Shown: positions 14,110 through 21,289 of the stretch, one piece after another
How positions within the stretch are numbered: the first letter of the stretch is position 1
How the letters are laid out: each line of letters starts with the position of its first letter
NCBI GenBank assembly: GCA_964433135.1
Contig: CAYSQW010000058.1
Span: 1-21,289, forward strand
DNA length: 21,289 nucleotides
Direction: 5' to 3'
Origin: CAYSQW01 sp964433135
Lineage (GTDB): Bacteria > Acidobacteriota > Aminicenantia > Aminicenantales > Aminicenantaceae
Translations under genes and position numbers: made by a program
The notes under the pieces: model-generated
The model's input: the letters and a program-made list of their open reading frames with translations, nothing else
Database searches by the model: none
Told to the model about the DNA's origin: nothing

Positions 14110-16671
14110 CTATTCAGGTTGGGGCGTCGCTTTCTTCACATATGTATCGAACCAGTTCAACCAGCGGGCCCACATGTCCATGTAGGTTTCCTTGCAGCGG
14201 GGGCCGTGGGACTCGAAGGGATAGATGTAAAGAACCGCCGTTTTCCCCAAACCGGTTAAAGCTTGAATGTAGCGTTCCGACTGGATCAGAAAGGTTCCGG
14301 TATTGTTGTCGACGGCTCCGTGATACATAAGCAGCGGCGTATCCATATGATCCGCAAAGAAAAAAGGCGACATTTCCAAATAAACATCCTGGATTTCCCA
14401 GATGTATCGTCTTTCACTCTGAAAACTCATGGGGGTCAAAGTGCGGTTGTACGCTCCGTCGCCGGCGATCCCGGCCTGAAAAAAAGGCGAATGCGATAGG
14501 ATATTGGCGGTGGCGAATGCTCCGTAGCTGTGTCCTCCATGCCCCAATCGGTCGACATCGATAAGCTCCATTCTGTCGAGTTGGCGGATGGCCGCGTGCA
14601 TGGAATCTACGAGATGGGCTACATAATTGTCGTTGAAAGCCTTGCCGATTATGGGGATGTCGGGGACCGCTACCGCATAACCCTGGGTCAACCAGATTTC
14701 TGAGGAGTTTCGATAATTGAGATGAGAGAAAGCATTCTGGTTTCGGCTGCGGATGGCGGCTCTTTTATAGGCTTTGGGGGAGGCGAATTCACGGGGATAG
14801 GTCCAGAATACGGTCGGAACCCGCGTGCCTTTCCTGTAACCGGGGGGGAGAGTGATCCGGCCCCGGCATTCCAGGCCGTCGCGACGTGTGAACGAGAAAT
14901 CGATGCGTTCCGAGGTCGCGACTTCCGGGAACGGATCCGTGTTTCGGGTCAAGGGCGTAGCGTTTCCGCCCTGTGCCCAAAGGAACTGGTTGGGGAAGAG
15001 GCTTTTGGATTCACGGGAAATAATGATCCGCTGCAGGTCATTGTCGAGAGGGATTAGAGGACGTTCGTACAAATCCGCGCCGCCTTCAAAGATACGGGTG
15101 GTCTTGCCGGTAGCGATCTCCACGCGGTCGATAAACGGTTGGGGTTTGAAGTTCTCCTTGAGCCCCGCCCCCTGGAGATAGACCGCTTCCGCATCACTGG
15201 AAACCCGGGCGTAAGTCAGACCGTTGGACGTTTGAGCGGTGAGGACATCCCCGGGATATTGAATGATATCGTCGGGATCGAGATCCTTGGCCAGGTAATG
15301 TTTGACGGCTTTGGCGGCGGATAAATCGTAAACGGTAATATCCGTGGTGCTTTTAAGGCCTTTCCCTTTTCCGCTTTCCTTGACCGCCGCGAAGCGTCCG
15401 TTGGCGGAAAACGCGAGTCGGCTGCAGCGCTTATCCGAGGTCGCCAAGACGCGGGCCTGAGTGATATCGAAGGGGGCCGAAAGCTCCATGATCCGGTCTT
15501 TTCGTTCCACCGTCTCATCGGATTCCTCCTCATCCGATACGGGTTTTTCTTCACGCCAAAGGAATCCCAGGCCGCGGCCGTCGGGAATCCAGGCCACCTC
15601 ACGCGGGAGATCGGCCAGTGGGCTTTTTCCCCGGTCGCGTTCCATCGCTTCTTGAAGGGGAACCTTGCGGATCGTCGCTAGGGTTTTCCCCGCAAGATCC
15701 ATCACGGAAAGCTCGCGCGGGAAGTTTCGATAACTGGTGATGTATGAGAATGGTTTGACCATTTTTTCCATCAGGATCAAGGTGCCTTCAGGATTCAGGG
15801 AAAGATTCATCACCATTCCCGGCGTGCCGATAGCCTGAGGTTTTTTCCCCGGCTTCAGCAGCGCGGGCTGCGAGGTCGTGTAGTAGGTGAAAAGGGCCGC
15901 GTCATGCGGTGTGCGCAGCAGAAACGGATAAGTGGATGTGGGCGTGGCTTTTTCCCGGGTCCTTCGGATTATGGGCGAGAGGGGGATGGGATCGGCCGCC
16001 GGTTCGGGGCCGCGGTCCTGAGGAACCAGCAGGGTGATGATGTTTCCGTCCGGCGTCCACTGCAGCATTTGGGAGGGAGCCGTGGCGGCTCGCCGATAGC
16101 CGCGAACTCCGGAGAGAGTCGCCATGACGAAAGCTTTATGAAAGGCATGCGCTTTGCCCCCGGCCGTGTCCACCGTCCAGACTTGTGTTCCCTGGGGCAG
16201 GTGAGCCAAGAATGCGATCTTATTGCCATCGGGGGACCATGTGAAATCACTGATGAGGGCGCCGTCGGGGATCGTGATCTCCCGGCTGGTTTTGTCTTTC
16301 AAGGAATAGATCTTGAATCCCTTGATCCCGTAGGTGGATAATCTCCATTCTCTATTAACGGCGGGACACAGTTCCAGCATTCCCAGTCGGTAGGTTTTCC
16401 GGGACATGCTTTTCAGGGACGAAAAATTCTGGTTGATCGGGATCAAGAAATGATCTCCGTCCGGACTCAGGGCTTCGAGGCTGTCGTAGTGTCTGTCCCG
16501 GTTGAGGATATCCTGGATCTGTTCGTTGGGAAGCAGATAGGATTCCTGAATTTGTATGTCTTCCTGGGGCCCGGCGGGAAGCGGGCCGGCTGTCGAAAGC
16601 AGCAGGATCATGGCTGAAACCAGCCACCACCCCATAAGCGTTGATGCGGCATTTCCCTTTTTACTGCACAT
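14110..16671 (-). CDS. Secreted S9D-type prolyl oligopeptidase family serine peptidase (853 aa)
   Basis: A Sec signal peptide (MCSKKGNAASTLMGWWLVSA..., hydrophobic to about 30) leads into a beta-propeller-like region with repeated SPDGNKIAFLA- and TPDGNIITLL-type blades, then a C-terminal alpha/beta hydrolase domain (about 600-853). The catalytic triad is visible: S715 in GHGGHSYGAFATANIL, D788 in HGAVDNNTGTF and H822 in YPFESHGP. The phrases GDGAYNRTLTP and ESHGP match the glutamyl-endopeptidase (S9D) branch, so cleavage after Glu is a reasonable but inferred specificity. Length fits the family. GGAGAGGAGGAG on the minus strand gives a strong ribosome site. It lies next to another secreted peptidase on the same strand with a separate promoter, suggesting extracellular or periplasmic protein breakdown. 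Confidence 0.92.
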   Translation of the reverse strand: MCSKKGNAASTLMGWWLVSAMILLLSTAGPLPAGPQEDIQIQESYLLPNEQIQDILNRDRHYDSLEALSPDGDHFLIPINQNFSSLKSMSRKTYRLGMLELCPAVNREWRLSTYGIKGFKIYSLKDKTSREITIPDGALISDFTWSPDGNKIAFLAHLPQGTQVWTVDTAGGKAHAFHKAFVMATLSGVRGYRRAATAPSQMLQWTPDGNIITLLVPQDRGPEPAADPIPLSPIIRRTREKATPTSTYPFLLRTPHDAALFTYYTTSQPALLKPGKKPQAIGTPGMVMNLSLNPEGTLILMEKMVKPFSYITSYRNFPRELSVMDLAGKTLATIRKVPLQEAMERDRGKSPLADLPREVAWIPDGRGLGFLWREEKPVSDEEESDETVERKDRIMELSAPFDITQARVLATSDKRCSRLAFSANGRFAAVKESGKGKGLKSTTDITVYDLSAAKAVKHYLAKDLDPDDIIQYPGDVLTAQTSNGLTYARVSSDAEAVYLQGAGLKENFKPQPFIDRVEIATGKTTRIFEGGADLYERPLIPLDNDLQRIIISRESKSLFPNQFLWAQGGNATPLTRNTDPFPEVATSERIDFSFTRRDGLECRGRITLPPGYRKGTRVPTVFWTYPREFASPKAYKRAAIRSRNQNAFSHLNYRNSSEIWLTQGYAVAVPDIPIIGKAFNDNYVAHLVDSMHAAIRQLDRMELIDVDRLGHGGHSYGAFATANILSHSPFFQAGIAGDGAYNRTLTPMSFQSERRYIWEIQDVYLEMSPFFFADHMDTPLLMYHGAVDNNTGTFLIQSERYIQALTGLGKTAVLYIYPFESHGPRCKETYMDMWARWLNWFDTYVKKATPQPE

Positions 16672-16785
16672 ATGCTCCTCCTCTCCGATTGATATCCATA
16701 TCCCTTCCGGTCCCGGCTTTTCAGGTCGGGCGGGGTATGATCGTGTTCTTAGGGCCTAATCCGGTACCGCTCCTTCACCGGCCGA

Positions 16786-16813
16786 TTTGTATTCAATCCG
16801 GCGGGTGTCTCAA
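16786..16813 (-). promoter_or_regulatory. Candidate promoter for the S9D peptidase gene
   Basis: On the minus strand, TTGAGA (16813-16808, 5/6), a 16-nt spacer and TACAAA (16791-16786, 4/6). It lies in the 182-bp gap before the gene and predicts a leader of roughly 105 nt. Confidence 0.45.
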
Positions 16814-16853
16814 ACGGCTCCGCATATTTTCAACCGGAGGGCCCTTGGGACAT

Positions 16854-19625
16854 CTATGAACGAGTTTCGCCCGTATTTAAATAAATTCCATTGAAGAGCA
16901 GTTTGAAGCTGCCGTGGGGCTGGGCCCGGAAAACGATTTCGGGGCCGAAGAGAACCAGTCGGCCGCGTCCCACTTGCGCGTCGATCACGGCGACGCCGCC
17001 TTTAAGATGGTGTTGCCCCCAAGCCCAGCCGCTTCTCAGCGGAACCGCCGTATCGAACCAAACTACCGGCCGCACGCCTTTGAGTCCGGCATCGGGATCC
17101 AGGCGGAAGACGGGGCTGCGGTTGAACAAAACATCGAGCTCTTCGGAAAGCCCGGAGGCCAGAGGTTCCCGGACATTGACGTGTGTCCGTAGGATCGATC
17201 CGGGGATGAAATATTTTTCCATGGGCAGAGCACGGCTTTTTCCATCAGAAGTGCTTTCGATAAGGGCGTTGGAAATCGGCAGGTCCAGGTGGTAACCGAG
17301 AGCCGTAGAGCTTCCGATCGTCAGGATCGTGCCCCCGTTATTGAGAAACCGCTTCAGTTGCGGGATCGTCTTATCCGCTGAAACCCTTCCGACGAGATTG
17401 CGGTAGGACGTAGGTACCTTTTCTAAATCGGGAGGAGTGTATCGACGGGATGAAGTGGCTCCCGACTTGGGATGAGCGGGGATCGCTCCTCCCACAAAGA
17501 TGATGACGTCATATTTTGCCGATAGGTTGCCGGCGTCCAGTTCGGGAGCGAAAACCAGGTTGAAATCGAACTCGAACTGTTCCAACAGCCAACGAACCCA
17601 TCCGGAAGCGCTGCTTCCGCCGTACTGATCCCAAAGGCCGATTCTTACGGGTTTGAGGGGGGTGCCATCGTCACGGGGGGGGGCATTCACGGCTTGAAAA
17701 GTCAGCCCGATTTCCCGGGTCAGGGATTGCAGCTTGGGGATTGTGGAAGGCTTGGCCGGAATATAGAAGGCTCCGGCTGGAACGGAAGCTTTCCCGGAAG
17801 AAAGAGAATCTTGGAGGCGGACAACCTTTTCTCCGGATTTAAGCAGACGGTTGACGGCGATAAAGGCATCATTCACACCGGGATCGAGGCAGTATCCCGC
17901 CGCTTTGGAGGCGGTGAGCTTTCCTTCCGGCGGATTGATGGGGTCTTCCAATTTCTCGAAGGGTCCGTCGAATCCGTCCAGGATGCGGTCGAATTCCACC
18001 CCCATCTGAAAGGCCAGGGTGTAACCGGCACTGTCATAGGGAGGACGGGGCGGTCCGCCGGGATAGGGAATATCATCGGGATAAATCTGAGGTTCGAACA
18101 TATCCATGACATGAGGGCGGAATGCCTGGGCGGCTTTTACGACATAGGATCCCGCGGGATATTTCTTGTCATCCACGCTGAAGGAACGGGTGGCGCGGTG
18201 CACGGTTACGCCTCCCTTGATAAGAATGTTGATGAATTTGGTAGCCGTCAGAAAATCGTTTTGATTCGCGGAAAGGATATATCCGCGAGGGTCCCGGGTG
18301 GCCGGATCGAACATTCCGTCGTAATATTTCTGTTCATAGCCGCGGGACCAGCGGCTGGTCCCCACCGGTTGGGCGTTGTCTTTTTTTATGGCGTCCTCAG
18401 CGCCGGCCAGCCGGGAGGGATTCATGGTCCAATGGTCGCGGCTTCCGCGCAGGATGGAGTTCTTGCCCATGCGATAGAGGTTGTAGAGAAAGTTTTCCTT
18501 CAGTTTGGCCGCGGTATCCAGGATGGCGCGGTCGGCCGTGATGGAATACTCGATACTCTGGCGCATGTGCCATTTTTGGGGGGCGATCGGAAAAGGATAA
18601 TCGTTGTTGGGCAGATGCTTTTTGGGAATGAAAGGAATCGCCTGGGGCGTCGGGTTCCCGATGATCTCCGTGAGGATCCCGATCATGTTATGAAAGTAGG
18701 GGGTCGTACGCAGCCCCCCGTTCCACCATGTTTGATAACTTGCTCCGCTGCGCATGGTCGCTCCGGGTTTCCCTTCCGCGGCGAAACGTGTGTGCATGGC
18801 GGATCCGACGACTTCGATGCCGAGTGGGAGCAGGGGATCGTAGTTGTAGTTGAAGGGATTTCGGAAGGGGGGGGCGAAAAGAACCGTCCCCGCCGGTCCC
18901 GTTTGATGATGGTTGTAGACGACCTGCGGAAACCATTCCCGGTAAAGCACGTTGCAAACGGCCTCGGTCTCAGGCATGTTGATCATATAAAAATCCCGGT
19001 TGTTGTCGTGTCCTACATATTTATGATAGAGGCGCGGAAGCCCGCTGGTTGTGCGTTCGGCGGGATCGGAAGGGGCCATATACCATTCTCCGACCATGTC
19101 CATTCCGTCCGGATTGGTGATTGTCGCCAGCAGAATGACGTTATCCAGGATGCGCAGGGTTTCAGGATCGGATCGGCTGACCATTTGATAGACCAGCTCG
19201 ATTTCCTGCTGAGCGCCGACGACTTCGGTGGCGTGAAGCCCTCCGTCGATCCAGATGACGGCTTTTCCCTCCGCCGCCAGGCGATGAGCTTCTTCGTCAT
19301 CCACATCTTCGGCGTGGGCCATGCGTTGGACGATATCCTGATAATGCTCCAGGTCGGCGTGATTTTCCGGTGATGTGATGATAGCCATGATCATCTTCCG
19401 GTTTTCGGCCGTTTTTCCGATCTCTTTCAGGATCATACGGTCCGACTCCTGTTCCAGTTTATTCCAGTAGGCAACAAGCTGCGAATAGGTCGCCAGACAG
19501 TAATCGTCACCGATATTGAAACCGAAGTGTTCTTTGGGAGTGGTGATGCTGTTCTGACTGAACAGGGGGATGGCTGCCAGGATGAGGCAGAGAAAAAAGT
19601 GAAGCCAGGTCGTTTTTTTAAACAT
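16854..19625 (-). CDS. Secreted M14-family zinc carboxypeptidase-like protein with C-terminal extension (923 aa)
   Basis: The start at 19625 gives MFKKTTWLHFFLCLILAAIP, a clean Sec signal peptide ending near LFSQ; a 12-codon upstream extension is rejected because AAAGGA sits 8 nt before 19625. The M14 domain (about 25-370) has HATE with zinc ligands H131 and E134, the GHDNNRDFYMINMPET segment, the third zinc His in VVYNHHQTGP (H239/H240) and a likely catalytic Glu in MIGILTEIIGNP. The protein is far longer than classical carboxypeptidases. Around 660-780, RIGLWDQYGGSSASGW and YDVIIFVGGAIPAH suggest a GATase1-like alpha/beta domain, seen in large M14 proteins I recall from Acidobacteria (inference). 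Function: removal of C-terminal residues from peptides or cleavage of cell-wall peptides, outside the cytoplasm. Confidence 0.9.
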   Translation of the reverse strand: MFKKTTWLHFFLCLILAAIPLFSQNSITTPKEHFGFNIGDDYCLATYSQLVAYWNKLEQESDRMILKEIGKTAENRKMIMAIITSPENHADLEHYQDIVQRMAHAEDVDDEEAHRLAAEGKAVIWIDGGLHATEVVGAQQEIELVYQMVSRSDPETLRILDNVILLATITNPDGMDMVGEWYMAPSDPAERTTSGLPRLYHKYVGHDNNRDFYMINMPETEAVCNVLYREWFPQVVYNHHQTGPAGTVLFAPPFRNPFNYNYDPLLPLGIEVVGSAMHTRFAAEGKPGATMRSGASYQTWWNGGLRTTPYFHNMIGILTEIIGNPTPQAIPFIPKKHLPNNDYPFPIAPQKWHMRQSIEYSITADRAILDTAAKLKENFLYNLYRMGKNSILRGSRDHWTMNPSRLAGAEDAIKKDNAQPVGTSRWSRGYEQKYYDGMFDPATRDPRGYILSANQNDFLTATKFINILIKGGVTVHRATRSFSVDDKKYPAGSYVVKAAQAFRPHVMDMFEPQIYPDDIPYPGGPPRPPYDSAGYTLAFQMGVEFDRILDGFDGPFEKLEDPINPPEGKLTASKAAGYCLDPGVNDAFIAVNRLLKSGEKVVRLQDSLSSGKASVPAGAFYIPAKPSTIPKLQSLTREIGLTFQAVNAPPRDDGTPLKPVRIGLWDQYGGSSASGWVRWLLEQFEFDFNLVFAPELDAGNLSAKYDVIIFVGGAIPAHPKSGATSSRRYTPPDLEKVPTSYRNLVGRVSADKTIPQLKRFLNNGGTILTIGSSTALGYHLDLPISNALIESTSDGKSRALPMEKYFIPGSILRTHVNVREPLASGLSEELDVLFNRSPVFRLDPDAGLKGVRPVVWFDTAVPLRSGWAWGQHHLKGGVAVIDAQVGRGRLVLFGPEIVFRAQPHGSFKLLFNGIYLNTGETRS

Positions 19626-19633
19626 GCTTTGAG

Positions 19634-19639
19634 TCCTTT
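19634..19639 (-). promoter_or_regulatory. Ribosome binding site deciding the 19625 start of the M14 gene
   Basis: AAAGGA on the minus strand lies 8 nt before the ATG at 19625-19623. The alternative upstream start at 19661 would place 12 extra, charged residues ahead of the signal peptide. Confidence 0.6.
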
Positions 19640-19791
19640 CGCGCCGGATAGGGCTGATCAAGAGTTAAACCCACGTTGGTAACCGACTTTTTGCAGGGGA
19701 TTTTGATAGCGGTGTCCGCAATGAAGGATTGAGATGAATTTGTGCTATTACGCTCTTTCGGCATCCGAAACCTTCATGTATACGAAAAGAT

Positions 19792-19820
19792 TGTATATCA
19801 CAGCACGTGGAACCTGTCAA
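19792..19820 (-). promoter_or_regulatory. Sigma70 promoter for the M14 peptidase gene
   Basis: On the minus strand, a perfect TTGACA (19820-19815), exactly 17 nt, then TATACA (19797-19792; a TACAAT two bases on is an alternative -10). Predicted start is near 19785, leaving a leader of about 160 nt. The -35 shares bases with the T-run of the terminator of the preceding gene. Confidence 0.65.
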
Positions 19821-19851
19821 AAAGAATGGACGAACTTACGGTTCTCCGTCC
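19819..19851 (-). terminator. Candidate intrinsic terminator of the PLP-enzyme gene
   Basis: On the minus strand, GGAC-(gga)-GAAC, loop CGTAA, then GTTC-GTCC: eight pairs with a 3-nt bulge (19851-19828). ATTC and a five-T run follow (19823-19819). It begins 9 nt after the stop of the PLP enzyme gene, the expected place. The bulge and the short T-run make it moderate in strength. Confidence 0.45.
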
Positions 19852-19860
19852 GTGCGGATC

Positions 19861-21018
19861 TTATGCGCCAAGCGCATGATCGAGATCCGCTTGAATATCT
19901 TCCGCTGATTCCAGCCCCACTGAAAGACGGATCAAGCCGTCGCTTATCCCCAAACGTCGTCTGGCTTCAGGGCTGAGAGTGTGGTGGGAGGTCGTGGCCG
20001 GCCGAGTGAGCAGAGTTTCCACTCCTCCCAGGCTGGGCGCGATGATACCCAGTTGGATTTTATCTAAAAAACGCTTGGCTTTTTCGGCGCCGTCTTTGAG
20101 TTCGAAGCTCAGCATTCCACCGAAGCCGTCAAACAACTCCGTGGCTTCCTTATGACGGGAATGACTGGGAAGACCCGGATAGTTGACCTGCTTGACGGCG
20201 GGGTGGTTTTCGAGGAAACGGGCCAGTGAGAGCGCGCCGGCGTTTTGATGACGAACGCGTACGGCAAGGGTCTTGATGCCGCGGTGAAGCAGGAAGCAGG
20301 CATGCGGGTCCAGGGTTCCCCCCAGGCGAATCAATTTCAGGGCGGCTTTTTCCACCAGTTCCGCTTTGCCGATCAGGGCTCCCGCCACGACGTCGGAATG
20401 ACCGTTGAGGTATTTGCTGCAGCTGTGGAGGATGATATCGAATCCCCGGTCCGCCGGATGGAAATTCACCGGACTGGCGAAGGTGTTGTCGATCAGGGAT
20501 ACCAGCCCATGCTCCCGGGCAAATGCGGTCACCGCGGTGTGATCCGCGATTTGGAGCAGGGGATTGGTCAGGGCTTCCACATAAATGGCTTTGGTCCTTG
20601 GCTTGAGCTTTTCCTTCCAGGTTTCCGGCGCCTGGCCGTCGATGAAATCGAACGAGAGGCCCATGGACTTGAAATCATCCCGAATAAAAGTGTGGGTTCC
20701 TCCGTAAAGGCAGTCCTGGATAAGCAGGTGATCTCCGGCTTCCAGAACGCTGAGCAGAGCGGTTGAGATGGCCGCCATTCCGCTGGATGTCACCAGGGCG
20801 TCCTCGGCATTTTCCAGAACGGCCAGCTTCCGGTGGAGAACGAGATGGTTGGGAGTATTGTTGAGCCTGATGTAGCGGAGATCTTGCTCGGAATCATCTC
20901 CTGAATATTCGTAGGTCGATGATTGGAATATCGGCAGGTTCACGGCGCCTTCTATCCGGGGCGTTCTTTCTCCGGCATGGATGAGATTGGTTTCCAGGTT
21001 CTTGTATCCGTCCGTCAT
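19861..21018 (-). CDS. Cys/Met-metabolism PLP-dependent enzyme (cystathionine gamma-lyase/synthase family, 385 aa)
   Basis: A cytosolic trans-sulfuration-type enzyme. The PLP-binding Lys is K202 in HSCSKYLNGHSDVVAG. Other family signatures are TNLIHAGE near the start, NLPIFQSSTYEY, ALVTSSGMAAIST, DCLYGGTHTF, EALTNPLLQIAD, DNTFASP (with the PLP-pairing Asp) and SLGGVETLLTRPATTSH near the C-terminus. The family includes cystathionine gamma-synthase, cystathionine beta- and gamma-lyase, methionine gamma-lyase and O-acetylhomoserine sulfhydrylase; motifs alone do not separate them. ATG 21018 is chosen over an upstream in-frame start at 21102 because GAGGAGG (21032-21026 on the minus strand) and a strong promoter lie between them, so the longer version would include its own promoter. 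Length (385) is normal. Confidence 0.92.
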   Translation of the reverse strand: MTDGYKNLETNLIHAGERTPRIEGAVNLPIFQSSTYEYSGDDSEQDLRYIRLNNTPNHLVLHRKLAVLENAEDALVTSSGMAAISTALLSVLEAGDHLLIQDCLYGGTHTFIRDDFKSMGLSFDFIDGQAPETWKEKLKPRTKAIYVEALTNPLLQIADHTAVTAFAREHGLVSLIDNTFASPVNFHPADRGFDIILHSCSKYLNGHSDVVAGALIGKAELVEKAALKLIRLGGTLDPHACFLLHRGIKTLAVRVRHQNAGALSLARFLENHPAVKQVNYPGLPSHSRHKEATELFDGFGGMLSFELKDGAEKAKRFLDKIQLGIIAPSLGGVETLLTRPATTSHHTLSPEARRRLGISDGLIRLSVGLESAEDIQADLDHALGA

Positions 21019-21025
21019 GCGGAAT

Positions 21026-21032
21026 CCTCCTC
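21026..21032 (-). promoter_or_regulatory. Ribosome binding site deciding the 21018 start of the PLP-enzyme gene
   Basis: GAGGAGG on the minus strand, 7 nt before the ATG at 21018-21016. Confidence 0.7.
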
Positions 21033-21051
21033 GTGGTGGTGTTTGTGGAAT

Positions 21052-21080
21052 ATTATACTTTACGCTTTCACTCCTTCCAA
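21052..21080 (-). promoter_or_regulatory. Sigma70 promoter for the PLP-enzyme gene
   Basis: On the minus strand, TTGGAA (21080-21075, 4/6), exactly 17 nt, then a perfect TATAAT (21057-21052). Predicted start near 21045 gives a short leader of about 27 nt containing only the ribosome site. Confidence 0.7.
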
Positions 21081-21092
21081 CGCAAGCGCCTG

Positions 21093-21289
21093 GATGAGCC
21101 ATGGAAATGGCTGATGAGATATAAAGAAAATCTCTGTTGGAAAAAAGACATTATATATCATCAGCCATTTCCCCCCTTCGGGCGGGCCAATCTCACGGCA
21201 TCGACTTCGTCACGGTCCGATCGGCGTAGGGAACTACGCCTCACGAGCCGCTTCCTTGTCACCGCGGCAATCTTGCTCCGTGGCTCATC
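21093..21289. repeat. Structured non-coding element with terminal inverted repeats (MITE- or REP-like), ending at window edge
   Basis: The element starts with GATGAGCCA (21093-21101) and the window ends with its exact reverse complement TGGCTCATC (21281-21289). Inside, a long hairpin joins 21103-21117 to 21158-21172 (15 bp, no mismatch), then after one mismatch 21119-21124 to 21151-21156 (6 bp), with a 26-nt A-rich loop. Then come a C-run/G-run hairpin with a TTCG loop (21171-21186), a perfect 7-bp hairpin GGCGTAG-GGAA-CTACGCC (21223-21240), and a 5-bp GCCGC/GCGGC pair (21247-21251 with 21264-21268). No ORF is credible. That the window ends exactly at the repeat suggests a dispersed repeat that broke an assembly, but the true edge could lie further right. 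Copy number cannot be seen here. Confidence 0.5.

Noticed and set aside
16818..16839. CTCCG...CGGAG hairpin after the M14 gene as a terminator
   Set aside because: Only five pairs, a 12-nt loop and no T-run on the minus strand.
17694..19373. 559-codon open frame on the + strand opposite the M14 gene
   Set aside because: It runs antisense through the M14 catalytic motifs; composition is Gly/Arg/His-rich without family motifs, and the minus-strand gene has signal peptide, zinc ligands, ribosome site and promoter.
21093..21289. Retron-type msr-msd RNA
   Set aside because: Terminal inverted repeats and a long hairpin are suggestive, but no reverse transcriptase lies in the window; left as an unclassified structured repeat.
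1..21289. CRISPR array, tRNA, rRNA or insertion sequence
   Set aside because: No regularly spaced repeats, no cloverleaf-like segment, no rRNA-like sequence and no transposase or integrase motif were seen by eye; a covariance-model scan would be decisive.

Overview
The window looks like a fragment of a bacterial chromosome. Supporting this are lipobox and Sec signal peptides, sigma70-type promoters, Shine-Dalgarno sites, an FkpA/Mip-like lipoprotein, an ABC-F ATPase and a PrsW-family protein. The set of secreted peptidases (S9D prolyl oligopeptidase, large M14 carboxypeptidase), a TxPxH-type sulfatase-fold lipoprotein and a large kinase-like protein resembles what I know from Acidobacteriota or Candidatus Aminicenantes. 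That taxonomic guess is inference. The clear anomaly is an adjacent gatE-gatD pair, which encodes the Glu-tRNA(Gln) amidotransferase classically described as archaeal.

Layout on the left half, mostly + strand: (1) a large protein cut by the left edge (3-2699) with motifs resembling a divergent kinase-like fold; (2) a pol-beta-type nucleotidyltransferase (2770-3750) with a strong promoter that overlaps the stop of gene 1; (3) an 86-residue acidic orphan (3902-4162); (4) gatE (4247-6223) and gatD (6233-7618), 9 nt apart; (5) a sulfatase/phosphoesterase-fold lipoprotein (7654-9060); (6) a small lipoprotein (9203-9724) overlapping by 4 nt a YbaK/ProX-type aminoacyl-tRNA deacylase (9721-10218). 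A PrsW-like membrane protease (10215-10895, -) converges on the deacylase with a 4-nt overlap. The 331-bp gap that follows (10896-11226) carries a weak promoter, a dyad and a possible 26-codon leader ORF ahead of the ABC-F gene (11227-13188, +).

The right half is all on the minus strand, and each gene appears to have its own promoter: the FkpA-like peptidyl-prolyl isomerase (13249-13950), the S9D peptidase (14110-16671), the M14 peptidase (16854-19625) and a Cys/Met-metabolism PLP enzyme (19861-21018). The last ~197 bp (21093-21289) form a highly structured, non-coding element. It is bounded by 9-nt inverted repeats, the second of which ends exactly at the window edge.

Functionally, three units touch translation or tRNA quality (GatDE, YbaK/ProX, ABC-F). 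Several others act in the envelope or periplasm on proteins and small molecules (peptidases, PPIase, lipoproteins, PrsW), which would suit a protein-degrading heterotroph. No rRNA, tRNA, CRISPR array, transposase or integrase was recognised.
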